A DNA stretch of 14,927 bases, taken from assembly GCA_031257235.1 (NCBI GenBank), contig JAIRPA010000063.1, positions 1-14,927 of the forward strand, given 5' to 3'. The stretch comes from Burkholderiales bacterium. GTDB lineage: Bacteria; Pseudomonadota; Gammaproteobacteria; Burkholderiales; Casimicrobiaceae. Made by a program: the position numbers and the translations under genes. The stretch's first letter is position 1. The number at the start of each line of letters is the position of its first letter. A model generated the notes under the pieces. The model ran no database searches, had not been told where the DNA came from, and worked only from the letters and a program-made list of their open reading frames with translations. Shown here piece after piece: positions 1 to 7,384 of this stretch.

Positions 1-10
1 TTTTAATACC

Positions 11-1039
11 ATGCAACCGGATCAAACGGAATTACTCATGCGGCTCATGTGTGAGCGTGTGCTCATTATTGACGGCGCGTTTGGAACCATGGTTCAACAA
101 CATCATTTAAACGAAGAAGCGTTTCGCGGCAATCATCCCTTACTCTGTACCCACACGCACGAACTCAAAGGCGACAACGATATTTTGGTGCTGTCGCAAC
201 CCATTCTTGTGGAGGACATTCACCGCGCGTATTTGTCGGCGGGGGCAGATATTATTGAGACGAACTCATTCGGTGCCACCACCATCGCACAAGACGATTA
301 CGGCTTAGGGTTTTTGACAAGGCAGATGAATCAAGCCGCCGCCGCGATTGCGCGTCGTGTTGCCGATGAGTTTTCAACACCTAGTCACCCGCGATTTGTC
401 GCGGGCTCGATAGGTCCCACCAACAAAACAGGCTCCATTTCTCCGGATGTATCCAATCCCGCCCAAAGAAATATTACTTTTTTAGAATTGGTGACGGCGT
501 ATCGTGAAGCGGTTGAAGGCTTGGCGGAAGGCGGCGCGGATATTTTGTTGGTGGAAACGGTTTTTGATACCTTGAATGCCAAAGCGGCGCTTTTTGCCAT
601 TGAATCTTTTTTTGAGGCGAGCGGTCAACGTTTGCCGGTGATGATCTCGGGCACCATCACCGACACTTCCGGACGAACCTTATCCGGTCAAACCCCCGAA
701 GCGTTTTTAAACTCCATACGCCCGTTCAACCCGATTGCCGTCGGGCTCAATTGCGCCTTAGGTGCCACGTTGATGAGACCTTACGTTGCCGCTTTGTCGG
801 CAGCGGCAGACTGCGCGATTTTGTGTTATCCGAACGCCGGACTTCCCAACCCGATGTCCGAGACCGGCTACGATGAAACGCCCGAAGAGATTGCGGCATC
901 GTTGGCGTCGTTTGCCCAAGCGGGCTTGGTGAATATTGTCGGCGGTTGTTGCGGCACGACGCCCGATCATATCAAAGCCATTGCTCATGCCGTGCGCCCC
1001 GTCACACCGCGCGCGATTCCGGCGTCTCAAAGCGCGTGA
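11..1039 (+). CDS. metH: Methionine synthase, homocysteine S-methyltransferase (zinc) module
   Basis: This 342-residue protein matches the first domain of cobalamin-dependent methionine synthase, which binds homocysteine through zinc and methylates it from methylcobalamin in the cytoplasm. The N-terminal IDGAFGTMVQ, the central SGTITDTSGRTLSGQ and the GGCCGTTPDHI motif near the C terminus are hallmarks. The expected zinc ligands are all present: Cys248 (GLNCALG) and Cys313-Cys314 (GGCCG). The gene stops where the linker to the folate domain would begin, and the next gene starts 7 bases later, so MetH is made as two polypeptides, a known arrangement in Burkholderiales. The ATG at 11 fits the family N terminus, but only ten bases of upstream sequence are visible and the frame stays open there, so a longer start cannot be excluded. 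Confidence 0.93.
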   Translation: MQPDQTELLMRLMCERVLIIDGAFGTMVQQHHLNEEAFRGNHPLLCTHTHELKGDNDILVLSQPILVEDIHRAYLSAGADIIETNSFGATTIAQDDYGLGFLTRQMNQAAAAIARRVADEFSTPSHPRFVAGSIGPTNKTGSISPDVSNPAQRNITFLELVTAYREAVEGLAEGGADILLVETVFDTLNAKAALFAIESFFEASGQRLPVMISGTITDTSGRTLSGQTPEAFLNSIRPFNPIAVGLNCALGATLMRPYVAALSAAADCAILCYPNAGLPNPMSETGYDETPEEIAASLASFAQAGLVNIVGGCCGTTPDHIKAIAHAVRPVTPRAIPASQSA

Positions 1040-1046
1040 AAGGGGC

Positions 1047-3724
1047 ATGATGAACCCTCCTGCTTTTTTGCCTTCGCGCCCGTTAAGACTTTCGGGCTTA
1101 GAGCCTTTAAATATCGGAGACGATAGTTTATTTGTCAACATCGGCGAACGCGCGAACGTGACCGGCTCGAAAGCCTTTGCGCGTTTAATTCTCGCGGGAG
1201 ACTTTGCCAAAGCCACCGAGGTTGCGCGACAACAAGTTGAAAACGGCGCGCAAATCATTGATGTCAATATGGATGACCCGATGTTGGACGCGGTGGTTGC
1301 CATGCGCCAATTTTTAAATACGATTGCCACCGAACCTGACGTAGCGCGCGTGCCGGTGATGATCGATTCTTCACGTTGGGATGTGATTGAAGCCGGGCTG
1401 CAATGTGTTCAAGGTCGCGCCATTGTCAATTCTTTATCGCTCAAAGAAGGGGAAGCCTTATTTGTCGAACGCGCCCGTTGGGTGAAGCGTTACGGCGCGG
1501 CGCTGGTGGTCATGGCGTTCGATGAAGACGGACAGGCGGACACCTTCGCGCGCCGCATTGAGGTGTGCCAACGCGCCTACGATGTATTGACCCGCCGGGC
1601 CGGTTTTCGCCCGAAGATATTGTATTTGACCCTAATGTCTTTGCGGTGGCCACCGGCATCGACGCGCACGAAAACTACGCCATTGATTTTATTCGTGCCA
1701 CACGTTGGATACGCGAGCACTTACCTCACGCAAAAGTCTCCGGGGGTATTTCCAATGTCAGTTTTAGTTTTCGCGGCAATGATAAAGTCCGTGAAGCGAT
1801 ACACACCGTTTTTTTGTATCACGCGATTAAAAACGGACTTTCGATGGGCATTGTCAACGCCGGTCAGCTAGGCGTGTACGATGAACTCGATGTCACTTTG
1901 CGTGAGATCGTTGAAGACGTCATCTTAAACCGCACGCCGAAAGCCGGCGGCAATGCCACCGAACGTTTGATTGCGGTTGCCGAGACTTTTCGCGGAGATA
2001 AAACAACGGTTGAGAAAAAAGTCGACACATGGGGCGTCACGGCCAAAGATCGTTTGATAGAAGCGGTGGTACGCGGCAATGCCTCTCGTCTGATCGAAGA
2101 CTTAGAAACGGTGCGCCATGAAGTCTTGGCGCGACGCGGCAAGACAATAGAAATCAATGAAGATGTGTTAATGCGCGGCTTGGATATTGTCGGAGATCGC
2201 TTTGGGGAAGGCAAAATGTTTTTGCCTCAAGTGGTGAAAAGCGCGCGCGTGATGAAAGAAGCGGTCGCGCATTTGGTACCGTTTATTGAGTCTGAAAAAG
2301 GTGGGGTTGCCGCCACCAAAGGCAAAATCGTCATGGCAACGGTCAAAGGTGACGTTCACGATATCGGCAAAAACATTGTGTCGGTGGTGTTGCAATGCAA
2401 TCACTTTGAGGTGATTGATTTGGGCGTGATGGTGCCGACGCAAAAAATTGTCGAGACGGCCATTGCCGAACATGCAGACGCGGTCGGCTTATCCGGGTTG
2501 ATTACGCCTTCGCTGGAAGAAATGAGTGAGGTTGCCAAAGCGATGCAACGCGCGGGGCTGAAATGTCCTTTGATGATCGGTGGCGCAACCACGTCGCGCG
2601 TTCATACGGCAGTGAAAATTGCGCCGCACTATGAGGGGACAACCGTTTATGTCCCCGACGCCTCACGCGCGGTGGGAGTATTGTCTCAACTTTTATCCCC
2701 CGCCACCGCCGCAACGTATTCTTCTGAAATTGCCAAAGAATATGAAGCCATACGCGCGCGGCACACGCAAAAAACAAAAGACATGTTGCCTTTGGCAAAA
2801 GCACGCGCCAATCCTTACCGATTAAATACGATGGATCCCATTCCCCCACACCGATTGGGGCGGCAACAACTCGATGATATTCCCATTGATGTTTTAATCC
2901 CTTTTATTGATTGGCAACCTTTTTTTCAGGCATGGAAATTACCCGGTCGATACCCTGCCCTTTTAGAGGATGCTCATACCGGCAAAGAAGCGCGGCGTCT
3001 TTATTCGGACGCGCAAATGTTTTTATTGCGCTTGAGCCAAGAGCGTATTTTGCGCGCGGCGGCGGTTTTTGGCATTTGGAGCGGGTATCGTGACGGAGAC
3101 GATATTGTATTAACCGAAGGCAATCAAACCTTAACGTGGCGGCTCTTGCGTCAACAAAACGTTAAAGCCGCAGGGAAACCCAATTATTGTCTTGCCGATT
3201 TTGTCAGAAGTCGAAATGAGGGCAAAGATTATATCGGCGCGTTCGCGGTGACTGCCGGTTTAAACCTAGAGGCCGCCATCAAAAGTATGATGGGCAATGA
3301 CGCGGATGACTATACCTCGTTGATGATTAAACTCTTGGCTGATCGTTTGGTGGAAGCGGCGGCGGAATGGTTGCATTTTCGGGTACGCACAAAAGATTGG
3401 GGGTATGAACCTCACCCCGGCACCCCCGATTACGCCGCATTGATTGACGAGCGTTATGAAGGGATACGCCCGGCGCCCGGCTACCCTGCCTGTCCTGAAC
3501 ACAGCGTGAAAAAGGATTTGTTGAAGTGGCTCAAAGCCGACCAAATAGGCATGACCATCACCGAGAGCTACATGATGTTGCCGGGGTCGTCGGTCTGTGG
3601 TTTTTATCTGGCGCATCATGACGCGCGTTATTTTGCGGTCGGCAAAATCGGAGATGATCAGATCGAGGATTTTGCCCGAAGAGCGGGCATCACCCCCAAC
3701 GAGGCAAGAAAGAGGCTGACGTAA
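1047..3724 (+). CDS. metH: Methionine synthase, folate/B12/activation module, frameshifted near 1604
   Basis: This gene encodes the remaining MetH domains. In order these are the pterin-binding barrel (from about 1100, with FVNIGERANVTGS and the NVDMDDPM-like NVNMDDPM), the four-helix cap and B12-binding domain (DVHDIGKN at 2351-2374, with the cobalt-ligand His codon at 2357-2359, then SGLITPSLEEM and GGATTSRVHTA), and the SAM-binding activation domain (RPAPGYPACPEH and PGSSVCGFYLAH). It accepts methyl from methyltetrahydrofolate and is reactivated with SAM. The reading frame changes between 1604 and 1610: upstream the frame reads ...RRAGF, downstream SPEDIVFDPNVFAVATGI. Adding one T to the TTTT run at 1604-1607 restores a continuous family-like GFSPEDI and an 892-residue product. 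With the first gene this totals 1234 residues, close to the 1227 of E. coli MetH. The start is ATG 1047 or 1050, behind AAAGGGG. As written, translation would end out of frame at 1871. Confidence 0.88.
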
Positions 3725-3741
3725 TCAAGATTATCGGCAAA

Positions 3742-3783
3742 ATCAGGTATCAGGTATCAGGTATCAGAGGTCAGGGATCAGTG
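3742..3783 (+). repeat. Array of six degenerate heptamers (NNATCAG)
   Basis: Six consecutive 7-base units run without gaps: ATCAGGT three times, then ATCAGAG, GTCAGGG and ATCAGTG. The array lies 17 bases after the metH stop. A second six-unit array of the same family, in opposite orientation, lies at 10950-10991, and two-unit fragments occur near 10828 and 14739. The function is unknown. Confidence 0.85.
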
Positions 3784-3801
3784 TGCGTCATTGAAGCGCA
3801 A

Positions 3802-3933
3802 GTTTGCTTTAGCAAACGAAGTCGCGGAATCCACACGCCGCCTTTGGCGGCGTCACAAGCGGACTTGATCCGCAATCCGTTTTTTCGCCTTTCCCGCAAA
3901 AAAGTATCCGGCTTTGCCGGTACGCCTTTTTTG
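3802..3933. repeat. Cluster of four small hairpins in the metH 3' gap
   Basis: Four inverted repeats follow one another: GTTTGC/GCAAAC (3802-3817, loop TTTA), CGCCGCC/GGCGGCG (3836-3852, loop TTT), GCGGA/TCCGC (3859-3873), and a two-part stem at 3897-3933. The last consists of CAAAAAAG pairing with CTTTTTTG around an inner CCGGC-TTT-GCCGG. It ends in six T residues and could act as a bidirectional terminator for metH. It has a sequence relative at 14757-14790. The 294-base gap between metH and the next gene contains only this cluster, the heptamer array and the minus-strand terminator; the open frames crossing it look like no known protein. Confidence 0.7.
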
Positions 3934-3972
3934 AAAAAGCGGTCAAGTCGGGTAACAACACGCGCCAAGAGC

Positions 3973-3998
3973 AAAAAAAACGCCGGAGCAAGCCGGCG
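3973..3998 (-). terminator. Rho-independent terminator after lipoprotein B
   Basis: Read on the minus strand, a six-base-pair stem CGCCGG/CCGGCG with hexaloop CTTGCT is followed by eight T residues. It lies about 20 bases after the stop of the gene at 4019-4858. An almost identical structure follows the paralogous gene, at 4875-4900. Confidence 0.85.
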
Positions 3999-4018
3999 CA
4001 TAAGGGGTAAGCAGATCA

Positions 4019-4858
4019 TTATTTCTCTTGAAGTAATTTTCTTATGACTTCGATTTTTCCGTCCGGTGACTTTTTGGTTAGAACGAAGACGTTATAGATG
4101 GTGATCGCTTGTTTAGAGCCATACCCATAAGTGCTGTCAACATTCAAAATAACATCTTCAACGCCGTCACCATCAAAATCTCCACGCGCCAACGGGGTCA
4201 GATTAACTCCGTAGCCGGGAGCAGCGCCCTTGAGAAAGACTGCCACATCAAGAATATTACCTTCAGGATAAGTATATTTTTTTGTATGGTCGATGACTTC
4301 GTAGGTTTCAATGTCTTTAAAGCTAAGCTTATTATGTGGATTGTCGGGAACTAATTCACTCGGCAAGGTTTTGACAGTCGCTTCATCAAGCGGAAAAGCG
4401 GGCAGAAACGAAACTTTGGAGGGTTTCATTTCCGATATGGCTTTAAAGACAATGCAGTTACGCAAATGACTCCGCTGCTCTATGCCTTTTTTTAGAAATG
4501 AAGTGTCTTTGAGTTCTTCGCCAAGTTTGAATAAGTCGCGGCAGGTCTCAATTTTTGGAAGTTTTCCATCAAAAAACCTTTCTTTATCAACATCAAGCCC
4601 GTAAAGAGTTGCACGACTGAATTTTTGATCCAGCATTTTTGCAAAATCTTCCGGTGTGTTAGCCGGAACGGCTTTATTTGGAGCTGGGCTAAACTGATAA
4701 TCAAAAGATTCGTTGACGAGTCCCGCGCGACCCTTGAATTTGGTTTCATGCGCAATGGTGTCAAACCATTGCACAGGAAGCACTGTCATTGGCGTCAGCG
4801 CAGCACAAGACATCGAAGTCAATAAAACAACCGAAATAAAGAAAATGCGAAATTTCAT
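4019..4858 (-). CDS. Predicted periplasmic lipoprotein B, candidate T6SS immunity protein
   Basis: This 279-residue protein has a hydrophobic signal segment ending in Cys18 (TSMSC), a possible though weak lipobox, so it is probably anchored in the periplasm. It is a clear paralogue of the protein at 4928-5671. Both share LPVQWFD just after the signal, EDFAK, PKIE-C-DLF, AFKAISEMKPSKVS, and near the C terminus GDFDGDGVED and VLTKKS-DGKIEV. The DxDGDGxxD stretch resembles a calcium-binding loop, as in FG-GAP/VCBS or EF-hand-like loops. Two cysteines beyond the signal are conserved between the paralogues. I do not recognise the family. Position downstream of hcp, a lysozyme and the sister gene suggests immunity against a peptidoglycan hydrolase; this is inference. 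An ATG at 4859-4861 lies directly before the chosen ATG 4856-4858; the choice follows the MKFR start of the paralogue. The coding sequence is more AT-rich than metH or serS. Confidence 0.75.
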   Translation of the reverse strand: MKFRIFFISVVLLTSMSCAALTPMTVLPVQWFDTIAHETKFKGRAGLVNESFDYQFSPAPNKAVPANTPEDFAKMLDQKFSRATLYGLDVDKERFFDGKLPKIETCRDLFKLGEELKDTSFLKKGIEQRSHLRNCIVFKAISEMKPSKVSFLPAFPLDEATVKTLPSELVPDNPHNKLSFKDIETYEVIDHTKKYTYPEGNILDVAVFLKGAAPGYGVNLTPLARGDFDGDGVEDVILNVDSTYGYGSKQAITIYNVFVLTKKSPDGKIEVIRKLLQEK

Positions 4859-4874
4859 CATCAAGCTCAATTCT

Positions 4875-4900
4875 AAAAAAACGCCGGAGCAAGCCGGCGT
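4875..4900 (-). terminator. Rho-independent terminator after lipoprotein A
   Basis: On the minus strand a seven-base-pair stem ACGCCGG/CCGGCGT with loop CTTGCT is followed by seven T residues. It lies about 28 bases after the stop of the gene at 4928-5671 and before the start of the next paralogue. Its sequence and the neighbouring ACCCCTTA match the terminator at 3973-3998, so it was probably duplicated along with the gene. It should reduce read-through into lipoprotein B, which would then need partial read-through or its own promoter. Confidence 0.83.
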
Positions 4901-4927
4901 GTAAGGGGTGAACAAGGAAATAACAAC

Positions 4928-5671
4928 TTACTTCTGCTGGTACAAGGTCTTTACAACTTCGATCTTTCCGTCTTTGGACTTCTTTGTCAGAACAAAAATA
5001 GAAAGCTCATTCGTCGCTTTGCCGCCTTCACCCGATGATCCCGGCGCAAATTCACTGTCAACACTGATCAGAATATCTTCTACACCGTCACCATCAAAAT
5101 CGCCTTTAGCTAAGGGTTTGATTGAAATATTGTAAACCGTGCCTTTTATTTCAAAATAGACCTCTTGAAAAAAATCAAGCACCTTGAAATTGTCAATCGA
5201 ACTAAAATCAGAAATACCTTCTGGGGCTAATTCTGTCGGCAGTGCCTTAATTGTTGATTCGTCAAAAGGTACTTTAGGCAGATAAGAAACTTTTGATGGC
5301 TTCATTTCTGAAATTGCTTTAAACGCAAGACAATCGTGCATGGCAAAAGTATTGACTTTATCAATCACAGCCGGATCACTAATTCCGAAAAGATCGTTGC
5401 ATTTTTCGATCTTTGGGATATTTAGTTTGGATTCTTCGGCAATTTTTTCAAAAGTCTCAAGCGTTTCCTGCCCAAATTTTTGGTTAAGCAGCTTTGCAAA
5501 ATCTTCTGTTGTCTTTACCGACGACGGCACACCAAAGGTCGTGCCAACCATTGCGTTGTCTTTGCCAAATTGCGAGACAGCATCAAACCATTGCACAGGC
5601 AAAGATGATGCCGCAACGCAAGAAGCGGTAGCTATTGCAAACAGCAAAAGAAGAGAATTGCGAAATTTCAT
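4928..5671 (-). CDS. Predicted periplasmic lipoprotein A, candidate immunity protein to the adjacent lysozyme
   Basis: This 247-residue protein starts MKFRNSLLLLFAIATASC, a signal peptide ending at Cys18 in a possible lipobox (TASC). The start is ATG 5669-5671, with TTGAGG upstream, 25 bases after the lysozyme stop. It shares with the downstream paralogue LPVQWFD, EDFAK, PKIEKC-DLF, AFKAISEMKPSKVS, DE-T-K-LPTEL, GDFDGDGVED and FVLTKKSKDGKIEV. No enzyme motif is visible. Placement directly behind a peptidoglycan hydrolase lacking a signal peptide, together with predicted export of this protein, fits the usual logic of T6SS effector-immunity pairs acting in the periplasm. The role is inferred from context. 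DNA is AT-rich: positions 5161-5220 contain only 19 G or C by hand count. Confidence 0.78.
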   Translation of the reverse strand: MKFRNSLLLLFAIATASCVAASSLPVQWFDAVSQFGKDNAMVGTTFGVPSSVKTTEDFAKLLNQKFGQETLETFEKIAEESKLNIPKIEKCNDLFGISDPAVIDKVNTFAMHDCLAFKAISEMKPSKVSYLPKVPFDESTIKALPTELAPEGISDFSSIDNFKVLDFFQEVYFEIKGTVYNISIKPLAKGDFDGDGVEDILISVDSEFAPGSSGEGGKATNELSIFVLTKKSKDGKIEVVKTLYQQK

Positions 5672-5696
5672 AAATAACCTCAACTCAGAGAAGCAA

Positions 5697-6434
5697 TTAT
5701 CTGATAATCCATGTATCTTGGGAAGAATCAAAACAGGGATCGGGTAACAAAGAATAAGGGTTAGTGGATTTTAGCGGTGCATTGCCAAGCGCAATATCCC
5801 ATACTCTTTGCTGTAGAGCCGCCGAAAACTCAGCTTGCTGTTGCAACTCCTGAATTAGATTTCTCGTGTAAACGGTTCTTTGATCATCATACCTTCTGGA
5901 GTGAGCAAGCGCGACGATCCAATCTTGTTGGCGAAGCGCACCCACCAACTTCCAAGTTTTATCACGATTAAGCCCACCATTAAAAGCTATATCATTGAGA
6001 ATTTCTTTAATCTCCCATGGAAGGTGATCAAAAGACCCCGCACCAAACCGATTGTTATATGAGTTTTTAGCTCTAGTCCAAGAACCATTGGGCGCGCCTT
6101 CAATATCGACTCTAAATATCTGCTCAATTCCGTCTTCGTCTAAATGTAACGTAGTATGAGGCTGATAGTAAGTGTATTTCATCCCGGCGGGTAGCGCGTG
6201 AATCGTATTAAACTCCGTTTCTATCTCAGCGGGTGTTGCGCTACTTCCGTCGGCTTTCAAAAACGGAAGTTTTTTTGCTAACGCTACGGTTTTTATTGCG
6301 TGTCCGATTCCAATTGTCACGACACCTTCCGTGTCCAGATACATGTGTGGAACTTTGTTTTCCAATTTGGTTAGCTGTTGTCTCAATTGATCAAATTGCG
6401 CAGCATAGCCTTGATCGTTCAAACTAATTGGCAT
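5697..6434 (-). CDS. T4-type lysozyme (muramidase) domain protein, probable T6SS effector
   Basis: This 245-residue protein carries the T4 lysozyme (GH24-like) active-site pattern: Glu25, Asp34 and Thr40 in LEN...YLDTEGVVTIGIGH, with the same spacing as Glu11-Asp20-Thr26 of T4 lysozyme. A C-lobe is also recognisable (LPWEIKEILNDIAFNGGL, then ALAHSRRYDDQR). Such enzymes cleave the MurNAc-GlcNAc bond of peptidoglycan. It is longer than T4 lysozyme (164 residues), with an insert between the lobes and an extra C-terminal tail. It has no signal peptide, holin or other phage gene beside it. It sits 74 bases behind hcp and before two exported lipoproteins, pointing to T6SS delivery rather than phage lysis. 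The ATG at 6432-6434 has a strong AAGGAG site. A pesticin-like lysozyme is an alternative family label. Confidence 0.85.
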   Translation of the reverse strand: MPISLNDQGYAAQFDQLRQQLTKLENKVPHMYLDTEGVVTIGIGHAIKTVALAKKLPFLKADGSSATPAEIETEFNTIHALPAGMKYTYYQPHTTLHLDEDGIEQIFRVDIEGAPNGSWTRAKNSYNNRFGAGSFDHLPWEIKEILNDIAFNGGLNRDKTWKLVGALRQQDWIVALAHSRRYDDQRTVYTRNLIQELQQQAEFSAALQQRVWDIALGNAPLKSTNPYSLLPDPCFDSSQDTWIIR

Positions 6435-6467
6435 TTTTAATCTCCTTAAAAAGGGGTAGCAGGTCGA

Positions 6468-6493
6468 TCGGCGACGGTTTGACCCGCCGCCGA
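6468..6493 (-). promoter_or_regulatory. Strong intercistronic hairpin between hcp and lysozyme
   Basis: A ten-base-pair inverted repeat (plus-strand arms TCGGCGACGG and CCGCCGCCGA, loop TTTGAC, one G-U pair) lies in the 74-base gap after hcp. On the minus-strand transcript it is not directly followed by a T run; the five T's come about a dozen bases later, next to the lysozyme ribosome-binding site. It may protect the hcp mRNA end or lower effector expression relative to Hcp; this role is inferred. Confidence 0.6.
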
Positions 6494-6508
6494 ACTCTAA
6501 AACAACGA

Positions 6509-7012
6509 TTAAACCGCGTAGGTCTTATCGTTCTTCGTAAGCGACCAAGCCCCTTGTGTCTTGCCGGACTGATTCCCGCCAATCTTTTGCTTAGTGTGCG
6601 TCCATTGAATGGCTGCGTACTTGATTGCGATGACATCTGTCGGCAAAGCCCCTTCGCCTGCCGTGCTGTAGATTTCTTGGATCATCGCGTGTTTGAGCTT
6701 CACTTCTTTGTATTTCACGCGGTTGCCTTCGCCGTCCGCGCGGTAGAACTCAATAACCACCTCATCAAACGTTTGACCGCCGCTGGCGTATTGGTAAAGC
6801 AAGGGCGACGTGACATCTTCCTCTTTTGTGATTACAATAGGCGCGTGTTCGGCACGTTCGGAAGAATGACCGCCCGCCGTCGAAGCCGTCTTCGAGCGCG
6901 GCTGAATGATGCGCTGCGACCATGTTGAAACTTCAATCCAACCCGCATGGTCTTTGTCTTGTGATTCCCCTTCTACGTTAGGCGTCGTAAACTTGACATA
7001 AATATCTTTCAT
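6509..7012 (-). CDS. hcp: Hcp family type VI secretion tube protein
   Basis: This 167-residue protein matches the Hcp family, whose hexameric rings stack into the T6SS inner tube and can carry effectors in their lumen. The N terminus DIYVKF followed by GESQDKDHAGWIEVSTWSQ is the typical Hcp opening, where GESQD..H...IEV..W is characteristic. ITKEEDVTSPLLYQYASGGQTFDEVVIEFYRA and YKEVKLKHAMIQEI match the later beta-strands. Length is usual for the family. It lacks a signal peptide, as expected. The start has a clear AAAGGAG site about eight bases before ATG. No other T6SS structural gene (tssB/C, vgrG, clpV) is in the window, so this is a cargo-type hcp locus whose apparatus must be encoded elsewhere, if present. 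Confidence 0.93.
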   Translation of the reverse strand: MKDIYVKFTTPNVEGESQDKDHAGWIEVSTWSQRIIQPRSKTASTAGGHSSERAEHAPIVITKEEDVTSPLLYQYASGGQTFDEVVIEFYRADGEGNRVKYKEVKLKHAMIQEIYSTAGEGALPTDVIAIKYAAIQWTHTKQKIGGNQSGKTQGAWSLTKNDKTYAV

Positions 7013-7384
7013 TTCAAAACTCCTTTTTCAAAAATAAAGTACAAAAAAACATCGTATCTTCCTAAAAAGATAAAATTTTCCAAAAAATGCCTCTGCTAAA
7101 AAGCGTTGGCGCGGTTCAATCAATCACTTCGCGCAAAAACCGCATGCGCTAGGAAACTTTATCACAAGTTATTACAAAGTGTTGCCCTTTTTGAAGATTT
7201 TTTAAATATTTTCCCAAAACATTTTTGGGGCGCGCCGATCAGGAATTTCTCTTATGTAACAAACGAGGGCGTTTTCCGAAAAACAACCTTATTTGACGTA
7301 AAAATACAACAAAAAAAAACGAGAAATGTTGAGAAATGTTGTAAATACGCCCATAAAACCCTTTTGATCACGTGGCATTGGCGG
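7013..7384. other. AT-rich intergenic region upstream of hcp
   Basis: No convincing gene is seen in these 372 bases. The first ~80 bases contain long A and T runs and presumably hold the hcp leader and promoter on the minus strand. I could not identify a good sigma-70 pair or a sigma-54 GG-N10-GC element. A short direct repeat, GAGAAATGTT twice, occurs at about 7321-7340. A plus-strand open frame from TTG 7106 runs through here but overlaps the lipoprotein gene and is not supported. Confidence 0.5.

Noticed and set aside
936..1046. Upstream start of the second metH frame inside the first metH gene
   Set aside because: The added residues do not resemble MetH; ATG 1047/1050 with AAAGGGG fits better.
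3742..3783. Short repeats as a CRISPR array
   Set aside because: Units are seven bases long, contiguous and degenerate, with no spacers and no cas genes.
3781..4047. Overlapping open frames on both strands in the metH 3' gap
   Set aside because: They are made of hairpin and repeat sequence, overlap each other, and lack ribosome-binding sites.
5697..6434. Lysozyme as part of a prophage lysis module
   Set aside because: No holin, spanin, tail or integrase gene lies nearby; the neighbours are hcp and exported lipoproteins.
7013..7100. Sigma-54 promoter upstream of hcp, as known for some T6SS hcp genes
   Set aside because: GGCATTTTTTGG was examined but the required GC at the -12 position with ten-base spacing is missing.
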